Below, piece by piece: positions 17,100 through 26,373 of a stretch of 64,000 nt of DNA (positions are counted from its first letter, which is position 1; the number at the start of each line of letters is the position of its first letter). This DNA is from an uncultured Faecalibacterium sp. GTDB lineage: Bacteria > Bacillota > Clostridia > Oscillospirales > Ruminococcaceae. The notes under the pieces are model-generated. The model saw nothing but the letters and a program-made list of their open reading frames with translations. It did not search any database and had not been told where the DNA came from. The stretch spans positions 62,001-126,000 of the forward strand of contig CAKSVD010000001.1 in the NCBI GenBank assembly GCA_934503275.1, in the 5' to 3' direction. The translations under genes were made by a program, and so were the position numbers.

Positions 17100-18148
17100 G
17101 CAAGCACCTCCTGTAAGGCTTTTAAAAGCTGCTGGTTTTCCGGCGCGGTGCGCACGGCGGTGCGGTACCAGCTGCCGTCCAGCCCGGGGTAGTTGCCGCA
17201 GCCGCGCAGCACGATGCCGCGCTGCCGCAACGCATCGCCCAGTGTTTCCGGCGCTTGGAACAGCAGATAATTCGCGCTGCCATCCAGCACCCGCAGCCCC
17301 AACGCGCGCAAACCGTCCCGCACAACAGGACGCTGCTGCGCGATAAGCGCCTGCACCCGGGCAACATAAGCAGTCTCGTCCAGCGCCGACAGTCCCGCCG
17401 CCTGTGCAAGGCTTGAAACTGCCCACGGCTGTCCGGCAGCCTGCATTTTCTCCAGCAGAGCGGTGTTGCTGCACAGGCAGTAGCCCAGCCGCACCCCAGC
17501 CATGCCGTACAGCTTTGTAAAGGCTTTCAGAAGGATAAGGCAGGGGCTTGCCAGCAGCTTTTTGGCAGACAGCGCTTCGTTTTCCGGTAAAAAGTCCAGA
17601 AAGCACTCGTCCACCACCAGCAGCGCACCGCAAGCCTCGCAACGGCGCAGCAGCGCCTCCACCAGCGCTAGCGGCGTCAGCTGCCCGGTGGGGTTATTGG
17701 GCTGGCAGAGGAATACCATGTCGGTGTCCTCGTCCACAGCGGAAACAAACGCTTCCGTTACCGCAAAATCTTCGTCCTCGCGCAGAAAATGCCGCCGAAC
17801 GGTGCAGCCCGCCGTTTCCAACGCGGCGGCATACTCCGCAAAGGTAGGGGCGGGCAGCAGCGCAGTGCGGGGCTTTGCTGCCCACACCAGCCGGAAGATG
17901 AGGTCTGCCGCGCCGTTGCCGCAAAGGATATGCTCTGCGGGCACGGTTTCGTGCACTGCCAGCTTTGCCCGCAGAGCGCGGCAGAGGGGGTCGGGGTAGC
18001 GGTCTGCGGTGGCAAGCGCGGCGGTAATGGCTTTTGCCACCCCCTCCGGCAGTCCCAGCGGGCTGACATTTGCCGAAAGATCCAGCGCGTCTTGTCCGTA
18101 CTGCGCCCGGTAACCGGCCCAGTCGCCGCCATGTACCAGCTGCATCAT
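17096..18148 (-). CDS. cobD: threonine-phosphate decarboxylase (CobD-type aminotransferase fold)
   Basis: A 350-residue PLP enzyme of aminotransferase class I/II. It begins VHGGDWAGYRAQYG and has DLSANVSPLGLP, CGNGAADLIF, FLCQPNNPTGQ, and the PLP lysine in LKAFTKLYGMAGVRLGY. Next to cbiB and cbiP the likely role is decarboxylation of L-threonine O-3-phosphate to aminopropanol phosphate, the linker attached by CbiB. The N-terminus lacks the extra domain of some CobD proteins. It overlaps cbiB by 4 bp. Confidence 0.92.
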   Translation of the reverse strand: MMQLVHGGDWAGYRAQYGQDALDLSANVSPLGLPEGVAKAITAALATADRYPDPLCRALRAKLAVHETVPAEHILCGNGAADLIFRLVWAAKPRTALLPAPTFAEYAAALETAGCTVRRHFLREDEDFAVTEAFVSAVDEDTDMVFLCQPNNPTGQLTPLALVEALLRRCEACGALLVVDECFLDFLPENEALSAKKLLASPCLILLKAFTKLYGMAGVRLGYCLCSNTALLEKMQAAGQPWAVSSLAQAAGLSALDETAYVARVQALIAQQRPVVRDGLRALGLRVLDGSANYLLFQAPETLGDALRQRGIVLRGCGNYPGLDGSWYRTAVRTAPENQQLLKALQEVLA

Positions 18149-19095
18149 AAAATACCTCGTATCAATAGCCCAAGCGCCAGCGCCAGCAGACTTTCGACGT
18201 ACATCATGCGGTCCGCACGGCAGATATCCTCCGGCTCAATGGGACGCACGGCATCGCCGATGGTGGGCTTTTTGTAGTATTCACCAAAATAATAGGCAGG
18301 CCCGGCCAGCTGCACGTTCAGTGCACCGGCGCAGGCGCTTTCGGTCTGGGCGCTGTTGGGGCTGGCGTGGTTGCGCCTGTCCCGCCGCCAGATGCGCCAC
18401 GCGCTGCGGGCATCGTTGCCGGTCAGGGCGGCAGCGGCCACCCACAGCAAAGCGGCAATGCGGCTGGGCAGGTAGTTTGCAACATCGTCCAGTTTTGCCG
18501 CTGCACGGCCAAAATAGAGATACTGTGTGTTTTTGTAGCCCACCATGCTGTCCATGGTGTTGATGGCTTTATAAGTAAGCGCCAGCGGTGCGCCGCCCAG
18601 CAGCATATAAAACAGCGGTGCGATCACCCCGTCGCTGGCGTTTTCGGCAACCGTTTCCACAGCGGCTTTAGTCACGCCTTCGGCGGTCAGCGCCTGCGTG
18701 TCCCGCCCCACGATGCGGCTTACGGCAGTGCGGGCAGCGGGCAGGTCGGGCTTTATCAGTTCCCGGTAAACGTTCATGCTCTCCTGCACAAGCCCCTTTG
18801 CCGCCAGTGCCTGTCCGCACCAGAACATCTGCACTGCCAGCCCCAGCAGCGGGTGCAGGGCGGCGGCGCCCATGCAGACAAGGCTTGTGAGCGCAAAGGT
18901 GCCCACCGGTAAGCAAAAGGCCAAGATGCGCCCGCCCAAAAGTTCACCCTCCGGCGTTTTGGGCAGACGGGCGCGCAGCCCTTTTTCCAGCGCAGAGATG
19001 GCTTTGCCCATATACACTACCGGGTGTGGCAGCCACGCTGGGTCGCCGAAAATGGCGTCCAGCACAAAGCCGCCCAGTACCGCGTAGCCGATCAT
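18145..19095 (-). CDS. cbiB: adenosylcobinamide-phosphate synthase
   Basis: A 316-residue integral membrane protein. It begins MIGYAVLGGFVLDAIFGDP, with the family WLPHPVVYMGK segment, and has DGVIAPLFYMLLGGAPLALTYKAINTMDSMVGYKN typical of CbiB/CobD. It joins (R)-1-amino-2-propanol phosphate to cobyric acid. The chosen start lies in an ATGA overlap with cobC and fits the family N-terminus; upstream in-frame extension is GC-rich and unlike the family. Confidence 0.94.
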   Translation of the reverse strand: MIGYAVLGGFVLDAIFGDPAWLPHPVVYMGKAISALEKGLRARLPKTPEGELLGGRILAFCLPVGTFALTSLVCMGAAALHPLLGLAVQMFWCGQALAAKGLVQESMNVYRELIKPDLPAARTAVSRIVGRDTQALTAEGVTKAAVETVAENASDGVIAPLFYMLLGGAPLALTYKAINTMDSMVGYKNTQYLYFGRAAAKLDDVANYLPSRIAALLWVAAAALTGNDARSAWRIWRRDRRNHASPNSAQTESACAGALNVQLAGPAYYFGEYYKKPTIGDAVRPIEPEDICRADRMMYVESLLALALGLLIRGIL

Positions 19096-19691
19096 TCCTG
19101 CGCCTCCTTTGTGTACTGCACGGTCTTTAAAAGATGCAGTACCCGCTTTGCTGCCCAGTCCTTGGCGTCCAGCACAAAGCCGCCGGCATTGGGGGCGCAC
19201 CATTCGTAGTAATCCTTGTGGGGCAGGGCATAGCGCTCCATCGCGGCCATCTGGGTGCCGCCGTGGGCTAAAATGACCAGCATCTCCCTGCCATCCGCAA
19301 GGCTTTTGTCCACCAGTGCGGAAAAGGCCGCGCAGATGCGCTTACAAAATGCAGCCTTGGTCTCGCCGTCCGGGCAGGGGCTTTCGCAGTTGGCAGCTAC
19401 CCATGCAAGATAGTCCGGGTCGTGCTCCATCTCAATATAGTTTCTTCCCTCAAAGCTGCCAAAGCACATCTCCTTCAGCCCGTCTATTTCTACGAGTTTT
19501 GCGCCCGGGAACAGCACCTTGGCGGTCTGCCGGGTACGGCAAAGAGGAGTGATGTACACGGTCTTAGGGGAGATGTCCGCCCGGCACAGCATAGCGCGCC
19601 CGGCGGCAGAAAGCGGGATATCCCGCTGCCCCTGATAACGCTTTTCGGCGTTGTATTCGGTCAGGCCGTGGCGCAATAAATAAATCAGCAT
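19092..19691 (-). CDS. cobC: alpha-ribazole phosphatase-like histidine phosphatase
   Basis: A 199-residue phosphoglycerate-mutase-type phosphatase. MLIYLLRHGLTEYN carries the RHGxTxxN phosphohistidine loop, and MCFGSFEGRNY and LAHGGTQMA supply the other catalytic residues. In cobalamin operons this family removes phosphate from alpha-ribazole phosphate or from adenosylcobalamin phosphate. The role is assigned from its place between cbiB and cobS. It overlaps the mini-CobU gene by 7 bp. Confidence 0.85.
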   Translation of the reverse strand: MLIYLLRHGLTEYNAEKRYQGQRDIPLSAAGRAMLCRADISPKTVYITPLCRTRQTAKVLFPGAKLVEIDGLKEMCFGSFEGRNYIEMEHDPDYLAWVAANCESPCPDGETKAAFCKRICAAFSALVDKSLADGREMLVILAHGGTQMAAMERYALPHKDYYEWCAPNAGGFVLDAKDWAAKRVLHLLKTVQYTKEAQE

Positions 19692-20011
19692 TCCGGCAAT
19701 TCTCCTTTCAAAACGGTGGGGATGCCGCAAAACATCTGCACCACGCACTTAGCGCGCGCCGCCAGCATACAGGCCAGCCGCCCGGCATTTTCCCGCGCGG
19801 CACGGTCTGCGGGGTCTATGGGCACCACACCGCCGCCCACCTCGGTGGACAGCACGATATCATAAGCGGATAATGTGTCCGCGAGTTTCTCAAGTTCAGT
19901 GTTGTTCCTGCACCCGGCGGCAAGCTGCTGCGCATCTGCGATGCAGCGGCCGGGCAGGGTGCGGGCGAAGGTACGCTTGCCGCTGTAAAGCGGCCCGGTG
20001 ATCAGGATCAT
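19685..20011 (-). CDS. short CobU-like P-loop protein (truncated paralogue)
   Basis: A 108-residue protein beginning MILITGPLYSGKRTFA, a Walker A loop. It ends with VLSTEVGGGVVPIDPADRAA and VQMFCGIPTVLKGE, which correspond to the NEVGxGIVP and VxxGIPxxxK segments of CobU. The middle part of CobU, including the region that carries the guanylylated histidine, is absent. No frameshift is needed: the reading frame is intact and coupled on both sides. It may be a nucleotide-binding partner of full CobU or have kinase activity only. A full-length cobU lies one gene upstream. Confidence 0.7.
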   Translation of the reverse strand: MILITGPLYSGKRTFARTLPGRCIADAQQLAAGCRNNTELEKLADTLSAYDIVLSTEVGGGVVPIDPADRAARENAGRLACMLAARAKCVVQMFCGIPTVLKGELPEC

Positions 20012-20760
20012 AACAGCCCTCCCCATTGGCAGGCGCACAGCGCCGCCAGCATCCACAACTCAGTCTTTTGCAAAAACCACCCGGCAAGATCGCCGGTAAT
20101 GCCGCCCAGCTGCTGCACGGCTACATGGTGATACCACAAAAACAGCAAAATTGCAACTGCTGCCAGTGCCCCGCCGCCTAAAGCCAGCAGCGCAGCGCAA
20201 AGCAGAACTGCCAGCACTGCCAGTACATTGCGCACAGCGGTGCGGTCGGCAGCAGAGGCAAAGGTGTGGGCAAGGCCGGTGTTTTTGGCCATGGGAAAGG
20301 CTGCCACCGCAAGGCCGGAAAGCGCTCGCTCCAAAACCAGCGCCAGCGTCCACAGCGCGCCCACCCGGGGCGTGAACTGCACGCAGGCGGCAAGGCAGAG
20401 ATAAGCTGCAAAATAGCTGCACAGCCGGATGACCGCAAAGGCACCGCAGTGCGGATCTTTTAAAATTTCCAGCTTCTTTTCCCGGTCGCCGTAGCTGGCA
20501 AGGGCGTCACAGGTGTCGGCATAGCCGTCCAGATGGATGCCGCCGGTCACCCACACCGGCACAAGGCAGAACCCAGCCGCACGCGCCGGGGCAGGCAGGG
20601 GCAGCACCCCGCACACGCACCACAGCGCCCCGCATAAAAGCCCCACCAGCGGGAAGGCGCACAGCGCGTACCGCATATTCTTTTCGTTCCACGCAAACTG
20701 CGGCACCGGCACCGCCGAAAACATGGCAAAGGCCACCGCAATGGTCTGCAAAACGATCAT
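20008..20760 (-). CDS. cobS: adenosylcobinamide-GDP ribazoletransferase (cobalamin synthase)
   Basis: A 250-residue membrane protein with about six helices. VTGGIHLDGYADTCDAL is the conserved metal-binding signature of CobS, followed by DPHCGAFAVI. It joins activated alpha-ribazole to adenosylcobinamide-GDP at the membrane. The ATG overlaps the cobU stop and has AAGGAG 7 bases upstream. Confidence 0.95.
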   Translation of the reverse strand: MIVLQTIAVAFAMFSAVPVPQFAWNEKNMRYALCAFPLVGLLCGALWCVCGVLPLPAPARAAGFCLVPVWVTGGIHLDGYADTCDALASYGDREKKLEILKDPHCGAFAVIRLCSYFAAYLCLAACVQFTPRVGALWTLALVLERALSGLAVAAFPMAKNTGLAHTFASAADRTAVRNVLAVLAVLLCAALLALGGGALAAVAILLFLWYHHVAVQQLGGITGDLAGWFLQKTELWMLAALCACQWGGLL

Positions 20761-21278
20761 TTTTCCACTCCTTTATAATAGACAGGGATGCCGCACACCA
20801 CCCGCACCACGGCGTCTGCCCGGGCGGCAAGGGCGTTGTTTACCCGCGCCAGCGCCAGCAGATAGCGGTCTGTATCCCCGGCATAGTCTGCGCCGCCGCT
20901 GAACACCTCGTTGGAAACAACGATCAAATTCTCGCACTGCGCGGCAAGGGCGTCCAGCCCCTGCAAAATGCGCTCGGCGGCGTCATTGCCCGCACCGGCG
21001 GGGTCGTACAGTTCGTTGGCGGTCAGGTTGCCCAAATCCTCCAGCAGCGCCGTGCCCCTGCGGGGCAGACGCACAGCCTCTAAATGCAGCGGGCACTCAA
21101 GGGTCTCAAACTGCTTGGCGGCACGCATTTTGCGGTGCTTTTCCACCCGGGCGGCGCACTCGGCATCCCACACCTGCATGGTGGCCAGATAATACCGCGG
21201 CAATGCACTGCGCAGCACAAGCGTTTCGGCGTATTCACTTTTGCCGCTGGCAGCGCCGCCCAGCACCAGCGTCAGCAT
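20757..21278 (-). CDS. cobU: adenosylcobinamide kinase / guanylyltransferase
   Basis: A 173-residue protein of normal CobU length. It has Walker A GGAASGKSEYAE, the region VEKHRKMRA where the guanylylated histidine of CobU lies, LLEDLGNLTANEL, and VVSNEVFSGG with a later VCGIPVYYKG. It phosphorylates adenosylcobinamide and transfers GMP to it. The start at ATG 21278 fits the family N-terminus and overlaps cobT; a longer opening is not family-like. Confidence 0.93.
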   Translation of the reverse strand: MLTLVLGGAASGKSEYAETLVLRSALPRYYLATMQVWDAECAARVEKHRKMRAAKQFETLECPLHLEAVRLPRRGTALLEDLGNLTANELYDPAGAGNDAAERILQGLDALAAQCENLIVVSNEVFSGGADYAGDTDRYLLALARVNNALAARADAVVRVVCGIPVYYKGVEK

Positions 21279-22345
21279 TGGGGCGTATACGGCGCAATGC
21301 CGCCCTCCGCAAAGGAATAGCACCCCTCGTACACCGCCAGCGCCATGTCCCACAGCGGGATGCTGGACACTGCGCCGGTACCCTCGCCCAGATGCAGCCC
21401 GGCGGTAAGCAGGGGCGCTTTGCCCAGCGCGTCCAGCACCAGCCGGGCGGCAGGCTCGGTGGAGCAGTGGCTGGCAAACACGGCCTTTGCCGCTGCCGGG
21501 CACAGCCGCACGGCGCACAGCGCCGCCACCCCGCTGATGAAGCCATCCATTAGCACGGGCACACCCACCAGCGCCCCGCCCAGAAACATCCCGCACAGCC
21601 CGGCGATATCAAAGCCGCCCAGCTTGCTCAGTACGTCCAAGGCGTCAGCGGGGTCGGGGGCATTGCAGGCAATGCCCCGCCGGATGGCATCCACCTTGCG
21701 GGAAAGCCCTGCATCGGAAAGCCCCGCGCCGCGCCCGGTCATGGTCTGCACCGGCTGTGCCAGCAGCACGGCGGCTACAGCGCTGGAGGTGGTGGTGTTG
21801 CCAATGCCCATCTCGCCGGTAGCCACCAGCCTGTAGCCCTCGGCGGCAAGCTGCCGGGTCAGGGCGATGCCCCGGCCAATGGCCTCCACCGCCTCGGCGC
21901 GGGTCATGGCGGGGCCTTTGGTAAAGTCCGCAGTCCCGGCGGCAACGCGGCAGTCCCGCACACCGGGCACCGGTGTGCCGGCGATGCCCATATCCACCGG
22001 CAGCACATCGCAGTGCGCCGCCTGCGCCATCCGGCAAACGCTGGTGCGCCGCGCGGCAAGGTTCTCGGCTACGGCACGGGTCACGCTCTGGTCGGTCTGG
22101 CTTACGCCCTGCGCCACCACGCCGTTGTCCGCGCAGAGCACCGCCACCGCCCGGCGGGAAAAATCAAACTGCGCCGTGCCGGTCAGCGCGGCGGCATCCT
22201 CCAGCATCGTCTCCAGCGCACCCAGCCCGCCCAAGGGTTTGGCAAGGCTTGCCCAGTGGGCATGGGCGGCGGCGCGGGCGGCTTCGTCCGGCGGGGTGAT
22301 GGCAGCAAGCAGCTGCATCAGTTCAGCTTCGGTCATTTTCGTCAT
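21272..22345 (-). CDS. cobT: nicotinate-nucleotide--dimethylbenzimidazole phosphoribosyltransferase
   Basis: A 357-residue protein, normal for CobT. Characteristic segments are LGALETMLEDAA, LCADNGVVAQGVSQTDQSVT, GEMGIGNTTTSSAV, TGRGAGLSDAGL and LHLGEGTGA, with the catalytic glutamate in the last. It makes alpha-ribazole phosphate or another lower-ligand nucleotide. The start uses the ATGA overlap with cbiA. Whether dimethylbenzimidazole or another base is used cannot be told; no bza genes are in the window. Confidence 0.96.
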   Translation of the reverse strand: MTKMTEAELMQLLAAITPPDEAARAAAHAHWASLAKPLGGLGALETMLEDAAALTGTAQFDFSRRAVAVLCADNGVVAQGVSQTDQSVTRAVAENLAARRTSVCRMAQAAHCDVLPVDMGIAGTPVPGVRDCRVAAGTADFTKGPAMTRAEAVEAIGRGIALTRQLAAEGYRLVATGEMGIGNTTTSSAVAAVLLAQPVQTMTGRGAGLSDAGLSRKVDAIRRGIACNAPDPADALDVLSKLGGFDIAGLCGMFLGGALVGVPVLMDGFISGVAALCAVRLCPAAAKAVFASHCSTEPAARLVLDALGKAPLLTAGLHLGEGTGAVSSIPLWDMALAVYEGCYSFAEGGIAPYTPQC

Positions 22346-23682
22346 CCTTTGTGTCTTAAAAAGTGCTGCGCCGCCTGTGCAAAGCGGCGGGGCAGGGCAG
22401 TGCCCGCCCAGTAAAGATGCGGGAAACCGGCGTACAAATGCGCGTTTGCAAAGCCGCATTCCCACTGCCTTTTTTCGGTTTTGCGTACAGAAAAATCTGC
22501 ACCATTCTCAGAGGAATCCCAGTGGTGGAATTCGTGGATGGGCAACGCTTCTCCGGCGCAGAAAAGCATACTGTCGGCCTTTGCCGTCATGGCGGCATAG
22601 CCAAAGCGCACCAGCCGCCCGGCGTTGTGCCCGCTGCCCGGCAGCACACCCGCCATGGGGTAAACCTTGCCGTCCGTGCCCTCCAGCGCCTGTCCTAAGT
22701 ACAGAAAACCGCCGCACTCGGCAGCGGTGGGCAGACCCTTCTGTACAGCCTCCCGGATAGCAGCACGCAGGGCGCGGTTCTCGCTCAGCTGCCGGGCGTA
22801 CAGTTCCGGGTAGCCCCCGGGCAGGTACAGTCCGCCGATATTTTCCGGCAGGGCGGCGTCCCGCAGCGGACTGAAAAACAGGGGTTCCGCACCCGTGTCC
22901 CGCAAGGCGTCCAGCGTTTCGGCGTAGGCAAAGCAGAAGGCTTCATCCCGCGCCACGGCAATGCGCACGGAGGGCGTGCACGGTGCGGCAAGCGGTGGTG
23001 CGGCCGGGGCGGGGCAGTCGGTCAGCGCTGCCAGCTGTGCCCAGTCCAGCACAAGGGCATCGGCTAATTGCCCCAGCTTCTGCTGCAAGTCCGCAACCTC
23101 CCCGGCGGTTTTCAGCCCGAGGTGGCGGCTCTCGATGGTGCACCCCGGCAGATGAGGCAGATACCCCACCACCGGCAGCCCGGTCTCAGCTTCCAGCATC
23201 GGACGCAGCGTTTTGTACAAGGACTCGGAGCAATCATTGAGCAGAATGCCTACGATATGACTTGGCGTGCGGAACTGCAAAAGCCCCTGCAATTCGGCGG
23301 CAAGGGTGATGCTTGACCCTTTGGGCTGCACTACCAGCAGCACCGGCAGCGCCAGCGTATCGGCCAGTTCCCATGCGCTTGCGTGGGTGGTCAGCCCCTG
23401 CCCATCGTAAAAGCCCATGGCACCCTCGCATACGGCGGCGCCATGCCCGGCGGCATAGCGACCGTAAAGCCTGCGCACCATATCCGGGGCAGAGAGGTAG
23501 AGGTCTAAATTGTGGCTTTCAACCCCAAGTGCGCTGCGGTGAAACATGGGGTCGATGTAATCCGGCCCGTACTTGAAGGCGCAGGGGGCAGCCCCGCGCC
23601 GCTGCAAGGCGGTCAGCACGGCGCAGGTAACGGTGGTCTTGCCGCTGCCGGAGCGCGGCGCGGCGATGAGAAACTGCATCAT
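22342..23682 (-). CDS. cbiA: cobyrinate a,c-diamide synthase
   Basis: A 446-residue two-domain enzyme. The N-terminal ATP-binding domain starts MMQFLIAAPRSGSGKTTVT, with FKYGPDYIDPMFH and EGAMGFYDG. The C-terminal glutamine amidotransferase domain has GGLYLPGGYPELYA, TAAECGGFLYLGQ with the nucleophile cysteine, and IHEFHHWDS. It amidates the a and c carboxylates of cobyrinate. ATGA overlap with cbiET defines the start. Confidence 0.96.
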   Translation of the reverse strand: MMQFLIAAPRSGSGKTTVTCAVLTALQRRGAAPCAFKYGPDYIDPMFHRSALGVESHNLDLYLSAPDMVRRLYGRYAAGHGAAVCEGAMGFYDGQGLTTHASAWELADTLALPVLLVVQPKGSSITLAAELQGLLQFRTPSHIVGILLNDCSESLYKTLRPMLEAETGLPVVGYLPHLPGCTIESRHLGLKTAGEVADLQQKLGQLADALVLDWAQLAALTDCPAPAAPPLAAPCTPSVRIAVARDEAFCFAYAETLDALRDTGAEPLFFSPLRDAALPENIGGLYLPGGYPELYARQLSENRALRAAIREAVQKGLPTAAECGGFLYLGQALEGTDGKVYPMAGVLPGSGHNAGRLVRFGYAAMTAKADSMLFCAGEALPIHEFHHWDSSENGADFSVRKTEKRQWECGFANAHLYAGFPHLYWAGTALPRRFAQAAQHFLRHKG

Positions 23683-24875
23683 GTCCGTGCCCCCGTAATG
23701 AGAAACACCGGGTTGTTGGCCATCAGCAAATGCAGACTTCCCGCTGCTTTTGTGCGGCTGACGGCAATCTGCGTCACCTCGGCGGTAAGGCCGTGGGCGG
23801 TCAGGGCAGCCACGGCGGCGCTGAGCGTTTCCAGCGCAATGGCGGCGATGCACAGCCGTGCGGATGGATTTTTGTGCAGCACAGCGTCTATAACGGCGTC
23901 CATATTACCCTTTGTGCCGCCGATAAATACAGCATCCGGGGCGGGCAGTGCGTCCAACGCCTCGGGCGCTTTGCCCTCGAGCAGGGTCAGATTGTAAGCG
24001 GAGAATTTCTCCCGGTTTTGCTGGATGAGCGCACAGGCCTCCGGATCGCATTCCACGGCGTATACCTGTCCGGCAGGGGCGGCAAGCGCCAACTCTATGC
24101 TCACACTGCCGGTGCCCGCGCCCACGTCCCACAGGGTATCCGTGGGGGTGACAGCCAGCTTTGCCAGCGCGGCGGCGCGCACCTCCTGCTTGGTCATGGG
24201 TACAACGCCCCGGATAAAGGCATCGTCCGGCAGGCCGGGGGTGCGGCGGGGCGGTAAAGCCTCCCGCTCGATGAGCAACACGCTCAGCGGTGCAAAGCTT
24301 TGCATAGCCAGTTCCCGGGCAAGGCCAAAACGGATGGCTTCTGCCGGAGTGCCAAGGTTTTCACCCACAAGGGCGTGGGCAGCGCCCAGCCCGGCAGCGG
24401 TCAGCTTGGCACACAGAGAGGCAGGGGTGTCTCCGCCGCCGGTAAGGAAAAACACCTGTGGATGCGCCAAAACTTCGGATACAGGATCGCAGGCGCGGCC
24501 ATGCGCCGATGCCAGCTTCCAGTCCTGCCAAGGGCGTCCCACTGCTGCGGCTAAAAGCTGCACGCTGGAAAGCCCGGGCAGCACCCGGACAGAGTATCCC
24601 ATAGCCCGCAGCAGGGGCAGCAGCTTTGCCGCACCGGAGTAAAACCCGGTGTCGCCGCTATACAAAATAGCGGTGTCTGCATCCGGCTGCGCAGCAAGAC
24701 ACGCAAGGATCTCCTCAGGTTTATACACGGCCTTGCGGTCAACAGTACACTCCGCCGGTAAATGCTCTAACAGGCGCCTTGCCCCAAGGATGAGCCCCGC
24801 GCCTTGCAGCGCGGCCAGCCCTTGCGCGGTCAGGCTTTCCGGGCAGCCGGAGCCCATTCCAATCAGAGAGATCAT
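23679..24875 (-). CDS. cbiET: CbiE-CbiT fusion: cobalt-precorrin-7 C5/C15-methyltransferase, decarboxylating
   Basis: A 398-residue fusion equivalent to CobL. Residues 1-205 are a tetrapyrrole methylase (LIGMGSGCPESLT, ILYSGDTGFYSGAA). Residues 215-398 are a Rossmann SAM methyltransferase, CbiT type (LWDVGAGTGSVSIELA). Together they methylate C5 and C15 and decarboxylate the acetate chain at C12. Separate CbiE and CbiT are common in other anaerobes, but the fusion is widespread. It overlaps both neighbours. Confidence 0.95.
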   Translation of the reverse strand: MISLIGMGSGCPESLTAQGLAALQGAGLILGARRLLEHLPAECTVDRKAVYKPEEILACLAAQPDADTAILYSGDTGFYSGAAKLLPLLRAMGYSVRVLPGLSSVQLLAAAVGRPWQDWKLASAHGRACDPVSEVLAHPQVFFLTGGGDTPASLCAKLTAAGLGAAHALVGENLGTPAEAIRFGLARELAMQSFAPLSVLLIEREALPPRRTPGLPDDAFIRGVVPMTKQEVRAAALAKLAVTPTDTLWDVGAGTGSVSIELALAAPAGQVYAVECDPEACALIQQNREKFSAYNLTLLEGKAPEALDALPAPDAVFIGGTKGNMDAVIDAVLHKNPSARLCIAAIALETLSAAVAALTAHGLTAEVTQIAVSRTKAAGSLHLLMANNPVFLITGART

Positions 24876-25609
24876 AGCAGAACCTCCTTGCAGCGTGCCA
24901 GAATTTGTGCGGCAGTTTGTCCGTTTTCATCCGGGCGGCGCACCACGATCAGCTGCGCACCGGTATCCTGCGCAGCCTGTGCCTTTTCGGCAAAGCCACC
25001 CACGGCACCGCCGTCCTTTGTGACAAGATACCGGATAGAAAATTGCTTCATCAAGGCGCAGTTCAGCGCATAACTGAAAGGCCCCTGCATGGCAATGATG
25101 TTTCTGTGCGGGATACCGGCGGCCTCGCAGGCGGCAATGCCCTCCCGCGTGGGCAGCACCCGGGGGAACAGCCGCTCCGGGCTAAGCGGCGCAAAGGCGG
25201 CAAGTTCTTTTGCACCGGTGGCCAGCAGTACATTGCCGCTGCACCCGGCCAGAAACGCAGCCGCGTGGGCGGCGGTGGCAAACACCATGCTCCCGGCGGG
25301 CAGCGGGCTTTCTGCCCGCAGCAGCCGGTGGTACTCCACCCCGGCAGCGGTACACGCGGCCCGGATGTTTTTGGTGGCGTCCACCGCATAGGGGTGGGTG
25401 GCGTCCACGCACAGGGCAGCGCCCTGCAAAAGAGCAGTCATTTCCTCAGGGGTCAGCCGTCCGCAGTGCACAGTAATGCCGTCTGCTTCGCCCTGCTCCT
25501 CCGCACCCAGCGGGGTGGCTACGCTGACCAGCACCTGTGCGCCCAGTGCCGCCAGCTGCCGGGAGAACACCCGTCCCTCGGTAGTGCCGCTGAAAACCAC
25601 TGCCTTCAT
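24872..25609 (-). CDS. cbiJ: cobalt-precorrin-6A reductase
   Basis: A 245-residue protein starting MKAVVFSGTTEGR, the CbiJ/CobK dinucleotide-binding loop, with CVDATHPYAVDATKNI, the family signature, and YLVTKDGGAVGGF near the end. It reduces the macrocycle with NADH or NADPH. It is translationally coupled to cbiH and cbiET by 4-bp overlaps. Confidence 0.95.
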   Translation of the reverse strand: MKAVVFSGTTEGRVFSRQLAALGAQVLVSVATPLGAEEQGEADGITVHCGRLTPEEMTALLQGAALCVDATHPYAVDATKNIRAACTAAGVEYHRLLRAESPLPAGSMVFATAAHAAAFLAGCSGNVLLATGAKELAAFAPLSPERLFPRVLPTREGIAACEAAGIPHRNIIAMQGPFSYALNCALMKQFSIRYLVTKDGGAVGGFAEKAQAAQDTGAQLIVVRRPDENGQTAAQILARCKEVLL

Positions 25610-26373
25610 TTGCGGTACCCCCGTGGGGTGACCATTTTACCGCCCAACTGCTTTGTGGCGGCGTTGCCGATGTACACGGTGGTGAACATATCTACCGCAG
25701 TACTTTCCAGCTGCGCAAGGGGCAGGACGCGGGCAGTCTGCCCCTCCCGGCCGATGTTGCGCACCAGACCGCAGACGGTATCGGCGCTTTTGCCGTTTTC
25801 CAGCAGGATGCGCACCGCCTTTGCAAGATAGTCCGGCCTGCCCTTGGAGGAGGGATTGTACAACGCAACGCAGAAATCCCCCGTGGCGGCACAAGCCAGC
25901 CGCTTCTCGATGACCTCCCACGGGGTCAACCGGTCGGAAAGGGAAATGACGCAGAAATCGTGCGCCAGCGGTGCGCCCAGCACTGCCCCGCCGCTGAGGG
26001 CGGCGGTCAGTCCGGGCACGACCTCCACGGCAACGTCCGGGTAGTCCGGGGCAAGCTCCAGCAGGGGACTTGCCATGCCGTACACCCCGGCATCGCCGGA
26101 GCAGACCAGCGCCACCCGCTTGCCGGTGTGTGCCTTTTCCAGCGCCCAGCGGCAGCGGTCAATTTCCTGCGTCATGCCGGTGGCATAGTATTCCTCGCAG
26201 GGAAATTTATCGCGGATGAGGTCAAGATAAACCTTGTACCCGCAGATGGCGTCAACGCTTTCCAGCGTGTTCGCAGCCTGCTGGGTCATATAAAAAGGCT
26301 CGCCGGGGCCAAGCCCCACGGCATAGACCACCTTCTGCGGGCGGTCTATGTCAATTTCCATCCTATCAAGCAT
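25606..26373 (-). CDS. cbiH: cobalt-precorrin-3B C17-methyltransferase
   Basis: A 255-residue SAM-dependent tetrapyrrole methylase. VVYAVGLGPGEPFYMTQQA opens the fold. VCSGDAGVYGMASP, VVPGLTAALSGGAVLGAPL and CVALYNPSSKGRP are CbiH/CobJ signatures. It contracts the ring by methylating C17. The start at ATG 26373 has GGAGG 7 bases upstream and overlaps the cbiG stop by 8 bp; ATG 26361 is an alternative. Confidence 0.94.
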   Translation of the reverse strand: MLDRMEIDIDRPQKVVYAVGLGPGEPFYMTQQAANTLESVDAICGYKVYLDLIRDKFPCEEYYATGMTQEIDRCRWALEKAHTGKRVALVCSGDAGVYGMASPLLELAPDYPDVAVEVVPGLTAALSGGAVLGAPLAHDFCVISLSDRLTPWEVIEKRLACAATGDFCVALYNPSSKGRPDYLAKAVRILLENGKSADTVCGLVRNIGREGQTARVLPLAQLESTAVDMFTTVYIGNAATKQLGGKMVTPRGYRK

